A program made the translations under genes and the position numbers. The notes beneath the pieces were generated by a model. That model did no database searches. It saw only the letters and a list, made by a program, of their open reading frames with translations, and was not told the origin of the DNA. A DNA stretch of 64,000 nucleotides from Spongilla lacustris (taxonomy: Eukaryota > Porifera > Demospongiae > Spongillida > Spongillidae), in contig OX442417.1 in the NCBI GenBank assembly GCA_949361645.1, positions 6,432,275 to 6,496,274 on the forward strand. Reading direction: 5' to 3'. The number at the start of each line of letters is the position of its first letter. Positions within the stretch are counted from its first letter, which is position 1. Positions 22,560-33,026 of this stretch are shown here, piece by piece.

Positions 22560-23100
22560 CGGGCGATTCCGTCCCTATATTATTATATAATTATATGGGA
22601 CAGTCTCCGAGAAAACTGCCCTTCGCATTTATATATAAAACGTTACATAAATGCTTCTCGTTTGAATCTCTATATCTTCCGAACGGTTAACGCTATCAAC
22701 ATCCTATTTTTAGCACTTCATACCACACCATTTCTCTATAGTAAAATACATTTTGGGGTCTTGCACTTGCTCCTTGCCAGTATTGCAACGTTCGATACCC
22801 CACCGGGTTCAAACCCGCCATACCTTTCTGTAGAAGTAATCAAATCGCTACAAATTCGGTTTGTAGGTGGAGAGGTCCTATATCTATCTATTTGTTCTGT
22901 TCGCTAATTTTTATGCATAGATATAGTTGAACAAAATACGTGCACATTTTCGCGCTCGTTTCGCGCCAATGATTTGGGCAAATTGCGCTCCGCTCATTGT
23001 ATGGGGAGGCGGGGATTATTACATTGGCGCGAATCAAGCGGGAAAACGTGCACATAGTTTGTTCAACTGTATCTCCGTAACGAATAGCATAAAAATTTCT
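22560..23100 (+). repeat. dispersed repeat family, copy A
   Basis: About 0.5 kb from gggacagtctccgagaaaac through gttcaactgtatctccgtaa. The same sequence recurs in direct orientation at 37390-37905 and inverted at 45890-46400. Its last 190 bp form an imperfect hairpin (gttgaacaaa-type arms with gtgcac). It contains gggttcaaaccc, which resembles a pol III B box. Confidence 0.8.
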
Positions 23101-23689
23101 AAATGATTCGACACTTTTTTTCCCCTGTGAATTGTAGGTTAATGGAGACGCAACAACATGAAGCCGTGTGATTTGCGCCATAAATAGAACAACAGTACCT
23201 TTGCATTGCTTGTTTATGTATGGCTTGTAAAATGGCGACAGAACTTGTCAGGTCCTCACGGTCACAGGTCATGTCACGTCAGTGTTTGTCATATCATTTG
23301 AATACTACGGAGCCTATATCTTAATTGTCTATGACCGGGCCGCGAACAGCCATGCATGCACCTGCGTGTTACATGTATATACTATTATACAGTCATGCAA
23401 TACTGATTTCATCTACATATATGATAAATCGTTAAGGGTGCTAACTTGGCTATTTAGTATAAATTGGATTATCGTTGACGTGCATGGGCAGTCACAAAAT
23501 GCAATCTTTTTTGGTATCTCGGTCTGCTAGTTGTCTCGTTATCATCCACGTTCATCCTTGCATGCATATAGGGCTTTGATGAAATTAAGTTGTAAATACA
23601 GCAAGCAATATGTTTACTTGGAAATCATGCAGAGCATAATTGTAAATATATCTACCGCTTCCTTGCAAGGCTTTGACTCGGAAAGAGGG
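23101..23689. other. upstream region of the fibrinogen-related gene
   Basis: No gene recognised. Unique sequence shared with the right arm; may hold regulatory DNA for the gene at 23751. Confidence 0.4.
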
Positions 23690-23695
23690 TATAAA
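23690..23695 (+). promoter_or_regulatory. TATA box of fibrinogen-related gene, left copy
   Basis: TATAAA in the context gagggtataaattg, 55 bp before the start codon. This would place transcription start near 23720 and give a short leader. The right arm has the same element. Confidence 0.55.
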
Positions 23696-23750
23696 TTGTA
23701 GCTTTCGTATATAGCGCGTATAACATGCAGACGTATAACAAGATTTAGAC

Positions 23751-24653
23751 ATGCAGTCTCACTCCCTTTCAGCGTTGCTTTGGATATTTGCTACGTGTGT
23801 GCTTTTGATCTGTAAGGCGGACGATGATTGTGATAAGAGCAAAGGTTAGACGCCAATGCAGCAACTATACGTAGTGATACGATCTATTATTACATGTGTA
23901 TATGCATGCATGCAAGCATGTACAGCATTTTGCCGGTATACTCGTGTATGTGTTGCGAGCACTTCATTTGAATAAGTTCATTCTGTATATACAGCATTCA
24001 TAGACTGCAAAGATGCTTACGGAAAAGGCAATAGAACGAGCGGAGTATACAGCATCCGACCTGACCACGGAGGGCCCAGTTTCAAGGTGTATTGCGATAT
24101 GACCACGGATGGGGGCGGCTGGACTGTGATTCAGCAAAGAAAGGACGGAATTATTAACTTCTACCGTGACTGGAACACTTATGTTCAAGGCTTTCGATGT
24201 ACCGATGAAGGAGAGTACTTTTTAGGCCTCGATAAAATCCACCAACTGGCTATTCCAGGTTCAGAGCTGCGTGTTAACATGACGGATTGGAGCAACTCTG
24301 CAGCTTACGCGAAGTACAGTAGCTTCGCTGTTGGAGATTCGCAGTCACTATACACACTGTCTGTGTCTGGATACTCTGGTAATGCAGGGGACTCCCTGAG
24401 TTACCATAATGGAATGAAGTTTTCAACTTTCGACAAGGATAACGATTTGGATCCAAATGGCAGCTGTGCCGTAACATACAAGGGAGCTTGGTGGTACAAG
24501 TCATGCCACGACTCAAACCTCAATGGTGCTTACCTGGGTAATCCAATTAATGGCGGTACCGCAACCGTAGGCGACGGCATGAACTGGCATACTTTGAAAA
24601 ACTCGAACACCTATTCCCTGAAGACCGTCGTCATGATGATCCGAAAGAAGTGA
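23751..24653 (+). CDS. secreted fibrinogen-related (FReD) protein, intact copy
   Basis: Two exons, 23751-23844 and 23995-24653, joined in phase 1 (donor gttaga, acceptor tatacag), encode 250 residues. Residues 1-23 look like a signal peptide (SALLWIFATCVLLIC core). The remainder is one fibrinogen C-terminal domain. It begins FIDCKDAYGKGNRTSGVYSI and has the family signatures YCDMTTDGGGWTVIQQRKDG, FSTFDKDNDLDPNG (calcium-site type) and GAWWYKSCHDSNLNGAY. It ends at TGA with MMIRKK. Domains of this kind (ficolin, tachylectin and FREP families) bind carbohydrate or acetylated groups in innate recognition. No collagen or coiled-coil region is present, so it is a minimal lectin-like protein; the ligand is unknown. 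Confidence 0.9.
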
Positions 24654-25851
24654 AAAGCTACACTCCATGCCTGCAGCCTGCACCTTTGTCTTACTTAGAT
24701 TAGAAACCGCTAGAGACAGCTACTTGACATATAGGCCAACTAGTACATGAATATGTGTTTGGTGCATGGTACATTTACAATAGACCCTTCCCTTTAACGG
24801 CGTAAGACTAGGAATATAATTGCGTCACTTCAGGAGTTCTTCCTGCGCGCGAGCACTTACACTGTACCAGGCTGTTGATAATTTTCGACCGACCAACACA
24901 ACAGTACTCACAGAGTCAGACATCCCAGGTGCGTTTCTCGAGGAGCCACTAGAGATCCGTAGTACGGCAGCGCTCCGAAGGTGGCGATAAAATTGCAATC
25001 GGCTAGCCGAAAGCAAAGCTGATTGGGGGGTAGGGAAGGTGGGTGTGGTGAGTATATCCCCTGTCGAGCTTGGAAGATTTGGAAATGTGGTCCCTATCCC
25101 CTAAAGAGGGGCCCTTGCAGAGGCCCTCTCCCCAAACGAGTGTGTTGACACCTGTTTTGTTAACTGATAGGCATAAATGTCCTACCCTATGGGGGCATTG
25201 GTGCCTAGGAGTAGATGTCCGGGGAGACATTTTGCGGGGGGGACAACCGTGCAAACCATGATGCTGAACTGAAATGTCCTATGCACTTGAAAAGTTAATT
25301 GTACTAAATAATGAGATTGGATTGATATAATCATAGATATCTATGATATAATACACCTGTATTTCATGCATTATCGCGTGAGTATGCCAGCGACCCTGTG
25401 TGCGTATAGTACTGATTGTCAATTTTTCCCACTGTGAATAGAAGATCAAGGCCGTAGGCAAGGCGGGGTTTGAGGGTATAGCTGATATCGCCATGCCATT
25501 CTTTATTAACCATGCAGAACTTTAATACTAACAATTATTGTTCATCCGTTCGCAATCTCAAAATCTTTGGGGAAGCAATTGGATGCCCTGCATGCATGAA
25601 TGATGTGCAGAATGAACGGAGAATAAAAGCTCATTAAATCAGTTATATACTCCTCAATCAATTTGACAATGCAGCTATGCATCAAAGCGGCAGCGAAACT
25701 TGGCGTGAATCACGTTACGCTTCCTCGTCAGGCTCTATAGGTTAGCTGTCATATAGTTCATTGTTGCTTTGCACCACATAAGCTAATTAGGAGATGTTTT
25801 GGCACAGTTTTGTCATAAGGTGCGCTTAGGTGGCCAACTTGAACAGGCAAT
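24654..25851. other. downstream of FReD gene, no gene seen
   Basis: Probable 3' UTR then non-coding DNA, including a GC-rich stretch at 25,000-25,260 (gggtagggaaggtgggtgtgg, ccctatcccctaaagagggg). The same sequence lies in the right arm. Short frames here show no motif. Confidence 0.4.
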
Positions 25852-27789
25852 TAGGGTCAACTATCGATAAGGTTTGTCCTTACCACTTACCGGTTATCCG
25901 ATACCGTTAAGCAACCGGTAAGACACTTTCTTATTCACTACCGTTCAGTAAGAGGTAACTTCTAACCGAATATTATCGGTAACACTCGGATTTCTTATTG
26001 ATTTTTTATACTGGCCTTCTAAATAATTATTCACGACAATATGTGGTCAACATTAACCGAATTAGTGTTATGAATAATTACTAGGGGGAATTTTCGCACT
26101 ACACAACATGAGTACATGTTTGAATAGAAGTTGTTTCTATAGCACACTGTGACGTCAGAGCAACGAACTGTATGTTTGCGGACACACCCAACCGATATAA
26201 ATAAATGGCACTGGTGTACAATTACAGAGACTTGATGTTTTTAACTTATGTGTATAAAAAATAAAGCTACAGGGACGTAGGAATAGGTCCGGCAAGTCCG
26301 TCTTTCGCCGGACCGCTTGTCCCCCTGCACTTTTTGTTTTAAATGTGCGTCTGTTCATTTTACTATAGCGGTATAACAACCAGGTCATTGCGAGTGCAAG
26401 TGCAAGTGAATCGATGAGTGATCTAAAAAGGCGCAGTTACTAGATAACAGATAAGCAACTATTGTTTTGTGAGTGCCAGTGACGTCATTTAGAACGCTGT
26501 CAGTTTGAACCAACGCGTTATTAATCTATGATTGAACCGATTCCTGATTCCTGTCATCTCAGATTCTGTCGACCCGATATGGCAAATTGTTCTACTAGCT
26601 GTTCTGAGCTCAAATTCAATGCAATGTATCCAATCGACCTCACCATCTATTAGACTTCAAGTTCCCGAAGCATTCTTTTGGCATCAAAAAGGTACACCAG
26701 AGAAGCTTCCAGCCCCAATGGTTTGCTAAGTGGCCTTTTTTACATTACGATTAGGAAAAAGTCGCAGTATTCTGCCATACTTGTATATATTGAGGCCTGC
26801 AAGCTTTTAAAACGTATTACTGCAAAATAAAGTAAAATCGGAGCCAGTATTTGTATATAAATTATATAGGATTGCAATTAGATTTAAACAAAAAATTTGA
26901 TGATGGTTTTTAAACAAAGGTCTACTTTAGGCACAACTCATCACGTTTAGATTAAATTTTCAGCAGGCCCTTACATGTATGTGAAGTATTTAGTAATGCC
27001 AGCAACAAAATGCAACCTCAGAAATATCATTTAGTGTTCTTAGACGGGTTAAAACATATCTCAGGACAAAAATGTCTCAGAAACGGCTTAATCATTTAAC
27101 AATACTTAAAAATGTTCACAAAGAAAGGACAGATAAACTTGACCCTAAAGATTCATATAATGACTTTGTAAAGGGTTTGCAACATCGGGCAGGGTTGTTT
27201 TCTCTGTTTTAATTTGTGATTTTGCTATAACTTTAAATTGCGCTATGAATCGAAATAGTTAAATTCGCCGGACCCTCCTATACCGGGTATAATGAGTGCT
27301 ACGTCCCTGAGCTACTAGATAAGAAACACCACAGGCTAAAACGCTTTGTCATCACAAAAATCCAGGGTCCATAGGATCAAGTTGCCAATGCAGTTTCCTT
27401 GCAAAATAATATCAGGCTATTCCAAAGGAGATTATTCATTTGGTCATCGAAGGCCAACCAAAGTACGAAATTAAACGACCAAGGACGATTAATAGTCCGC
27501 ACACAACACTTGGGAACCCATCAATAACCTTGCAGACTGCATGCAAGGAACTAATAAGGAAGGCCACAACCTACTGGATCACGGATGCCAAATGATACTA
27601 AGATGCCAACAGATATTCCCTTTGGACACGCCTACATACCTTAGCGGTAATCATTACCGTTCAGTAAGAAAGCTTATCGGTAAGTTTTACATCGATAGGC
27701 GTAGAGTAATTTCAGTACATATTCGATAGTAGGTGTTTACTTACTGATAATTACCGATAAGCTCAAAACCTTATCGATAGTTGACCCTA
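25852..27789. mobile_element. hAT-like TIR element (1.9 kb), left arm copy
   Basis: Ends TAGGGTCAACTATCGATAAG and its inverse. It is flanked by 8-bp near-duplicates caggcaat (25844-25851) and cagacaat (27790-27797), which differ by one base. The subterminal regions are rich in attaccgataag/cttaccggtt repeats. No transposase frame was recognised. It also occurs in the right arm (41210-43140), so insertion predates the duplication. Confidence 0.85.
26270..27309. mobile_element. element nested in the hAT-like element, left arm
   Basis: Short TIRs CAGGGACGTAG at both ends and a direct 5-bp flank, agcta, on each side. 1,040 bp with no intact transposase frame. Subterminal ggtccggc/gccggacc blocks are partly inverted. 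Also present in the right arm (41690-42722). Confidence 0.75.
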
Positions 27790-27799
27790 CAGACAATAG

Positions 27800-28521
27800 T
27801 CATCAGTTCTGAGTTATTATTATTACTATCATTATGCTGTGGGCCCTGGCAGCTGCTTTCGGTGAATATCTGCATGGCTCTTAATTCGGAAAAGTACACA
27901 GAAGTGTATTGACTCAGCGATTTGTAGGTAATTAACTTAATAAGGTTTGTGGTGATCCTTAGAAAGTTATGTTCATAGTGATGGGCCTTTTAAATGATAT
28001 GCGTATGCATGCTAAAAGTTACACGCGGTGTTCTGTGCAAAAGGATCAATACAGATCATTGGAGACATGTTGGCGCCACTATGCCATAAAGACGAAGATA
28101 TGTCATTTTTCATTGTTCAATACTTTGTGGCGCGCTAGATTTCGGCCATAAATTGAATTCGATCACGTGCAACTCTCACAATTGACCCCAAAATGCCCCG
28201 CTGTGATAAGCGCTGTACATGTATATGTATATTCAATATATAATAGTGCCCATTAATGCATTTCTATTGTTTCCAGCCCACTTGTACATAAACATGTTTT
28301 TTAAAGCCCATGCTTCACTATGAACTTAATATTCTAAGGATCACCACAAACCTTATAAAGTTAATTATCTATGAGCTACCGAGTATTTGCTTTTTTTTAA
28401 GCATCGTTTTGTGCATTTCCCAAGAGTCAGATATTCACAGAAAGCAGCTGCCCGGGCCCACAGAATAATACAATATATAACTTAATAATAACTCAGAATT
28501 GACGAACATCAATTTGACCAC
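27800..28521. mobile_element. long-TIR fold-back element, left arm
   Basis: An imperfect inverted pair of about 200 bp: 27800-27990 against about 28300-28510. Shared motifs include gggccctggcagctgctttc, aataaggtttgtggtgatcc and attcagaactga-like ends. Mirrored in the right arm at about 40478-41205. The central 27,990-28,300 is non-coding. Confidence 0.7.
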
Positions 28522-28523
28522 TA

Positions 28524-30025
28524 CAGTGGAAACCATCACACTTGCTCCTATAATTTTTTTGTACTGTTATTTTGTTCACTTGAATATATTTCAATAACAG
28601 TGAGATCAAATGGAAATCTGACAACGCAGGTATAGTGTACAACTATTTTTCAACATATACTGAAAGTTAAAAAGCATCACGTGACTATTTACTTTTGTTA
28701 TTAACACTTGTTGTGACCCCAGTACAAAAAAAATTGTGAGTATAATTCCTCCTCCTGTAGGCAATAGATCTTGACCATATTCGCAATATATCTAAAGAAC
28801 AAGCATTAGCAACCTTTGGCCGAGTCGGTTTTTAAGTCCGGTAAATAGTTACGGTATTATCGAGCTAGATATGCGTTTTTAGCTCGTAAAAGCTTAGCGA
28901 TGCTATTTCGTAGTACGCTCTCACTGGACTGCTATATTTCGCTTCCGAGTCGTCACATGTTAGATCTATCGCGAAATCGTACGTGGGAGGCAATAGACCC
29001 TTCTTTGCCGTTAAAAAAGTGCCATCAGAGCTGAGTACCTGAAAACCTCCGCCATATCGCGATGAATGCATTTGAAACGTCATCATTGCGTCATTTTGTA
29101 TCGTGAATATATTTATAATGTGACGTATCGGCAGAGATAATATAGCATCAAATTGGGCAGGTTACAAGAAACGTCAAAAAGCAAGAGGCAACTCTAAAGC
29201 TGGAAGGAAAGCGTACCCAATTAGCTATTTAGAAGCTGCCATCAAGGATTCGAAGCTTTGGGTGATAGAACGCTAGCCTTGGCGAGTGGCCCATAAAGCT
29301 TCCCAATTTGATGCTACTGATTTACTAAACGTTCGCCGTGAGTGGCTACAAGATGCAGCATCGTTAGGTTAAGAACCGTTTTCGCAATCCTCACTAAGTC
29401 AATGACAGCACTTGGATCCATTCGTCACATTATAAGTATATTCACGATACAAAATGACGCAATGATGACGTTTCAAATGCAATTCATCGCGATATGGCGG
29501 AGGTTTTCAGGTACTCAGCTCTGATGGCACTTTTTTAACGGCAAAGAAGGGTCTATTGCCTCCCAAGTACGATTTCGCGATAGATCTAACATGTGACGAC
29601 TCGGAAGCGAAATATAGCAGTCCAGTGAGAGCGTACTACGAAATAGCATCGCTAAGCTTTTACGAGCTAAAAACGCATATCTAGCTCGATAATACCGTAA
29701 CTATTTACCGGACTTAAAAACCGACTCGGCCAAAGGTTGCTAATGCTTGTTCTTTAGATGCATTGCGAATATGGTCAAGATCTATTGCCTACAGGAGGAG
29801 GAATTATGCTCACAATTTTTTTTGTACTGGGGTCACAACAAGTGTTAATAACAAAAGTAAATAGTCACGTGATGCTTTTTAACTTTCAGTATATATTGAA
29901 AAATAGTTGTACACTATACCTGCGTTGTCAGATTTCCATTTGAGCTCATTGTTATTGAAATATAATCAAGTGAACAAAATAACAGTACAAATAAATTATA
30001 GGAGCAAGTGTGATGGTTTCCACTG
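28524..30025. mobile_element. Tc1/mariner-like fold-back element (1.5 kb), left arm only
   Basis: Starts CAGTGGAAACCATCACACTT and ends in its inverse. TA flanks both sides (28522-28523, 30026-30027). The right arm has the uninterrupted site with a single TA at 40476-40477. The inverted arms are very long (about 570-590 bp each: 28524-29110 against 29440-30025). Only about 330 bp lies between them and holds no transposase frame. Mirror-image open frames in the arms are not genes. Confidence 0.9.
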
Positions 30026-30027
30026 TA

Positions 30028-30425
30028 TGCCCTCTCATGTATAGTAAACAGAAATTTTAGGGGATCACCGCAAACCTTAAGTGCAATAACACAATGATGT
30101 AGGCTAATTATCTAAAAGCCATCGAGTATCGATATTTTAAATAAGTGTTGTTTTGTCAGTGTCACAATCCTATAATTATCCGGGAGAGTCATGACTGGCC
30201 ACCCAGCTGAGCAACCCTGCAAGGATGACAAAACTGCAAAAGCATCTTTCAAGCTGTTGTGGTATACTATGTAGCTAAGCATCATACAAATAAAGAGTCC
30301 AATGGGCGCGCGGAGAGGCATAGCTGGCCTGGTCAAATTGATGTTCATCTATTCTGAAAGACATAAGTTTACATATAGCCCCAGACTCCTAGTGTCAACC
30401 TTTCAGAGTTTATTTCATATATTAA
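30028..30425. other. arm sequence, no gene seen
   Basis: Contains another ggggatcaccgcaaacctta block related to the fold-back element at 27.8-28.5 kb. Otherwise nothing recognised. Confidence 0.4.
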
Positions 30426-30818
30426 TTAAAGTTTAGCTCGATTTATCCAGACATGCAGGTTGAGACAATAGTATGTGTTTACATGGCTGTATAATTCTAA
30501 ATTTCTCGCTAACAATGAATACACATCAGTGTACATACAATCTTCCAGCAAGGTTAAACACAACACGCTGATCAGGGTCAAATTCAATCTACCATAGATC
30601 TGTCTAATAGAGATGGACTTAGGCTGTCTCAGCCTAGTAGCCATTCTTTCAGAAAGTCTAGAGAGACTATACGTTGAGCTTCTGGTTCCCAACATCCAAA
30701 AGACTCTATGTATGCATGCAAACCTAGCCTTACTATGATCATTCCAATAAAAATTATATGCTAAACCTCTTCCATCTCCATGTATCTGCAGAGGATACAC
30801 TATCAATCCCTTTGACAA
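30426..30818 (-). pseudogene. 3' fragment of RLE-type non-LTR retrotransposon, left arm
   Basis: A 130-residue frame whose middle part (GTRSSTYSLSRLSERMATRL, then QIYGRLNLTLI) matches the C-terminal tail of the retrotransposon relics at 61-64 kb. The DNA aligns base by base with 62,081-62,215, with a 2-bp indel (cgtatagtctctc versus cgtagtctctc). The RT and endonuclease core are absent, so it is a short truncated relic. The first 40 residues have no match here and are probably not coding. Confidence 0.65.
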
Positions 30819-31143
30819 TCAAATCCCATCTTCAGCATGACCTATCACGACGAATAAAAATCCAGTGCACTCCCCCCCTCCCCCCCCCCCTTCTCTCTAA
30901 ATCCAGTACTGTATATATCTGCAAGGCTGCCAGTGTTTTATATATGGCATTCGGGGCGGCCCACTGCTTCTCGTTGAGGGGCCCCACCATGCTTATAATG
31001 ATATTCATGTTTTATGGTAATAGTTTGCAAAATGCGCTGTCATAACGCAAGACATAACGCATGCAGTCGGCGAGGCAGAGAATTACGGTGGCCCTGTAGA
31101 TCGCGCGTACGAGCAACGGTTGGAAAGCAAAAAATTGGTATGA
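30819..31143. other. arm sequence with C/G run
   Basis: A C-rich run at about 30870-30890 (C runs, G runs on the other arm), otherwise unique. No gene recognised. Confidence 0.4.
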
Positions 31144-31450
31144 GCGGTGGTTGGAGAGCAAAATTGCGTACGAGCCAAAAACAAAATTGCGTACGAGCCA
31201 AGAGCAAAATTGCGTACGAGCCAAGAGCAAAATTGCGTACGAGCCAAGAGCAAAATTGCGTACGAGCCAAGAGCAAAATTGCATACGTGCCAAGAGCAAA
31301 TTGCGTACGAGCCAAGAGCAAAATTGCGTACGAGCCAAGAGCAAAATTGCGTACGAGCCAAGAGCAAAATTGCGTACGAGCCAAGAGCAAAATTGCGTAC
31401 GATTCGATAGCAAAAATGTGCACGAGCCCAGAGCAAAAATGCGTAGGAGC
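31144..31450. repeat. 23-bp tandem array, left arm (about 12 copies)
   Basis: Unit aagagcaaaattgcgtacgagcc, 23 bp, very homogeneous, with degenerate units at both ends. 23 bp is not divisible by three, so all frames cycle and repeated KIAYEPRAKLRTSQEQNC-like translations result. The mirrored array in the right arm has more copies. Confidence 0.95.
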
Positions 31451-31716
31451 TTAGAGCAAAAGTGCGTAGAAGCTAAGAGGCAGTTGTTTACATGCGTTTT
31501 CCAATACGTCATTGGTCATGGCGGTAAAAATAGCAACATGTCTTCCTGACTCTTCCATCGCAATTTGTTCACGATAATTCGTTTTACAGTTTTTGTTTTT
31601 GTTTAGAACTTGCCCACGGAATGCAGAGCGTTGTTAGGCAGCACAAGGTTATGCCAGTTATCCTCCCTATTAGCGCGTGTGTACACTGTCAGGTAAGTAT
31701 CATCCTCACGTGTGTG

Positions 31717-31769
<53 letters not shown>

Positions 31770-32052
31770 GTGTGTGTGGCCTTGCTGCTAAAGCCACAAG
31801 GCAGGCCTACGTCTCCCTTGTAACAAAGCACATGACACTGTGCAAAAAGTTAGATATACGATAGTGTATATTTATGCGTATATTTGAGGAATGCGCAAAA
31901 TATAACCAGTGTAGTATATTTAAAGTGTACGACGGCGTATATTTGAGAATCCGCAAGTGTCAAATACGTCACCGTTTATATAAGCACACCTTCAAAATAT
32001 ACGATAGTGTACCCTTAAGAGTATATTTGAATATACTGCACTACTGCGTATG
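31451..32052. other. arm sequence with GT tract and gcgtatattt motif cluster
   Basis: An interrupted (GT)n tract at about 31708-31778. From about 31,860 to 32,050 a gcgtatattt/gtatatttga motif recurs about six times with variants. A similar cluster is in the spacer at 36,085-36,180. No gene. Confidence 0.6.
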
Positions 32053-32056
32053 CCGG

Positions 32057-32876
32057 GTGTCCACGAATGAACGCAACGCTTTTAAATCACTATAGCTCAG
32101 GATTACAGTTAACTAACCATTTCATTTTTTGAACATATGTTACAGTACTTAGGCAAATACTACCAGTTCAATTAGATTTAAATTATTCTAAGCGGTTAAG
32201 TAATTATATCAAAACCCTTGATTATCAAAATATTCAAAACCCTCGATTATCAAAATTATTCAAGATTAAGGTTAGAGATAATTGATTTTAATAACCATTA
32301 ATAAGTAATAGAAGATCTGAATATGCAGTGGACCAGCATTGATTTCAAGTTACTAAGTACAATAGTGAGTTATTATCAATTAAGACCATAATATGCTTAT
32401 AAATTATTAAGGTTAAAGCTGCTAAAGTTTAACCAAATTTAATCACCACCACTAATTATTCAATTATTAAATGAAGTAGGAAACACCATTTTATTTTGTA
32501 TTGAATTATGTAGTGGTGAGTTTTTAAAACTCAAAGTTCATTAAAATTGTAGTGGTCTTTTAGCATTTTCAAGTTTTGATGATTTGTTTTGAATATTAAC
32601 TAGTAAAATGCCAATTAAGTTTCATACTTTTTCACTCTTCCATTAAAGTTTATGTGCAGTTTATAAATCTCACACTTATTAAAAAGTTGTCGTACATTAT
32701 TGTTACATTAATTAATTGCAAGTTATTTGATTTTATCTTTCGAATTATTATCCAATTTTAATAATGCAGTTCGTATTTGCCTACCTTAGTCACTGTATAT
32801 TCATAAATTCATTTAGAGTGATAACCCCATTAAGGAATTATATTCTTTTAAAAGCGTTGCGTTCTTTCGTGGACAC
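32057..32876. mobile_element. 820-bp MITE, left arm only
   Basis: TIRs GTGTCCACGAATGAACGCAA and, inverted at the right end, gcgttctttcgtggacac. CCGG flanks both sides (32053-32056, 32877-32880), and the right arm has an uninterrupted single CCGG at 38319-38322. The interior is AT-rich and non-coding. It is homologous to the split copy at 12553-15927. Confidence 0.9.
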
Positions 32877-33026
32877 CCGGTATTTCATTCCATAAAATCC
32901 CACTGTTTATATACATATACCACAGAATTAATTCATGAGTGGCCAGACCCGTACCCGGACCCACTTGAGGTAGGAAGGTGTGTACATGTATGTTTGGTCA
33001 TGATCACATCGGATCCCAGTAAATTC

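Noticed and set aside
22800..22825. Possible tRNA gene at gggttcaaaccc
   Set aside because: Only a T-arm-like or B-box-like segment is present. No acceptor stem, anticodon arm or A box could be fitted around it.
24274..24516. Antisense ORF inside the FReD exon
   Set aside because: Shadow frame of a well-supported fibrinogen domain on the other strand; the same applies to 44478-44720.
31012..31549. Overlapping ORFs with RTSQEQNCVRAKSKIAYEP repeats
   Set aside because: The 23-bp array cycles through all frames, so similar peptides appear in every frame on both strands; the same holds at 38,794-39,492.
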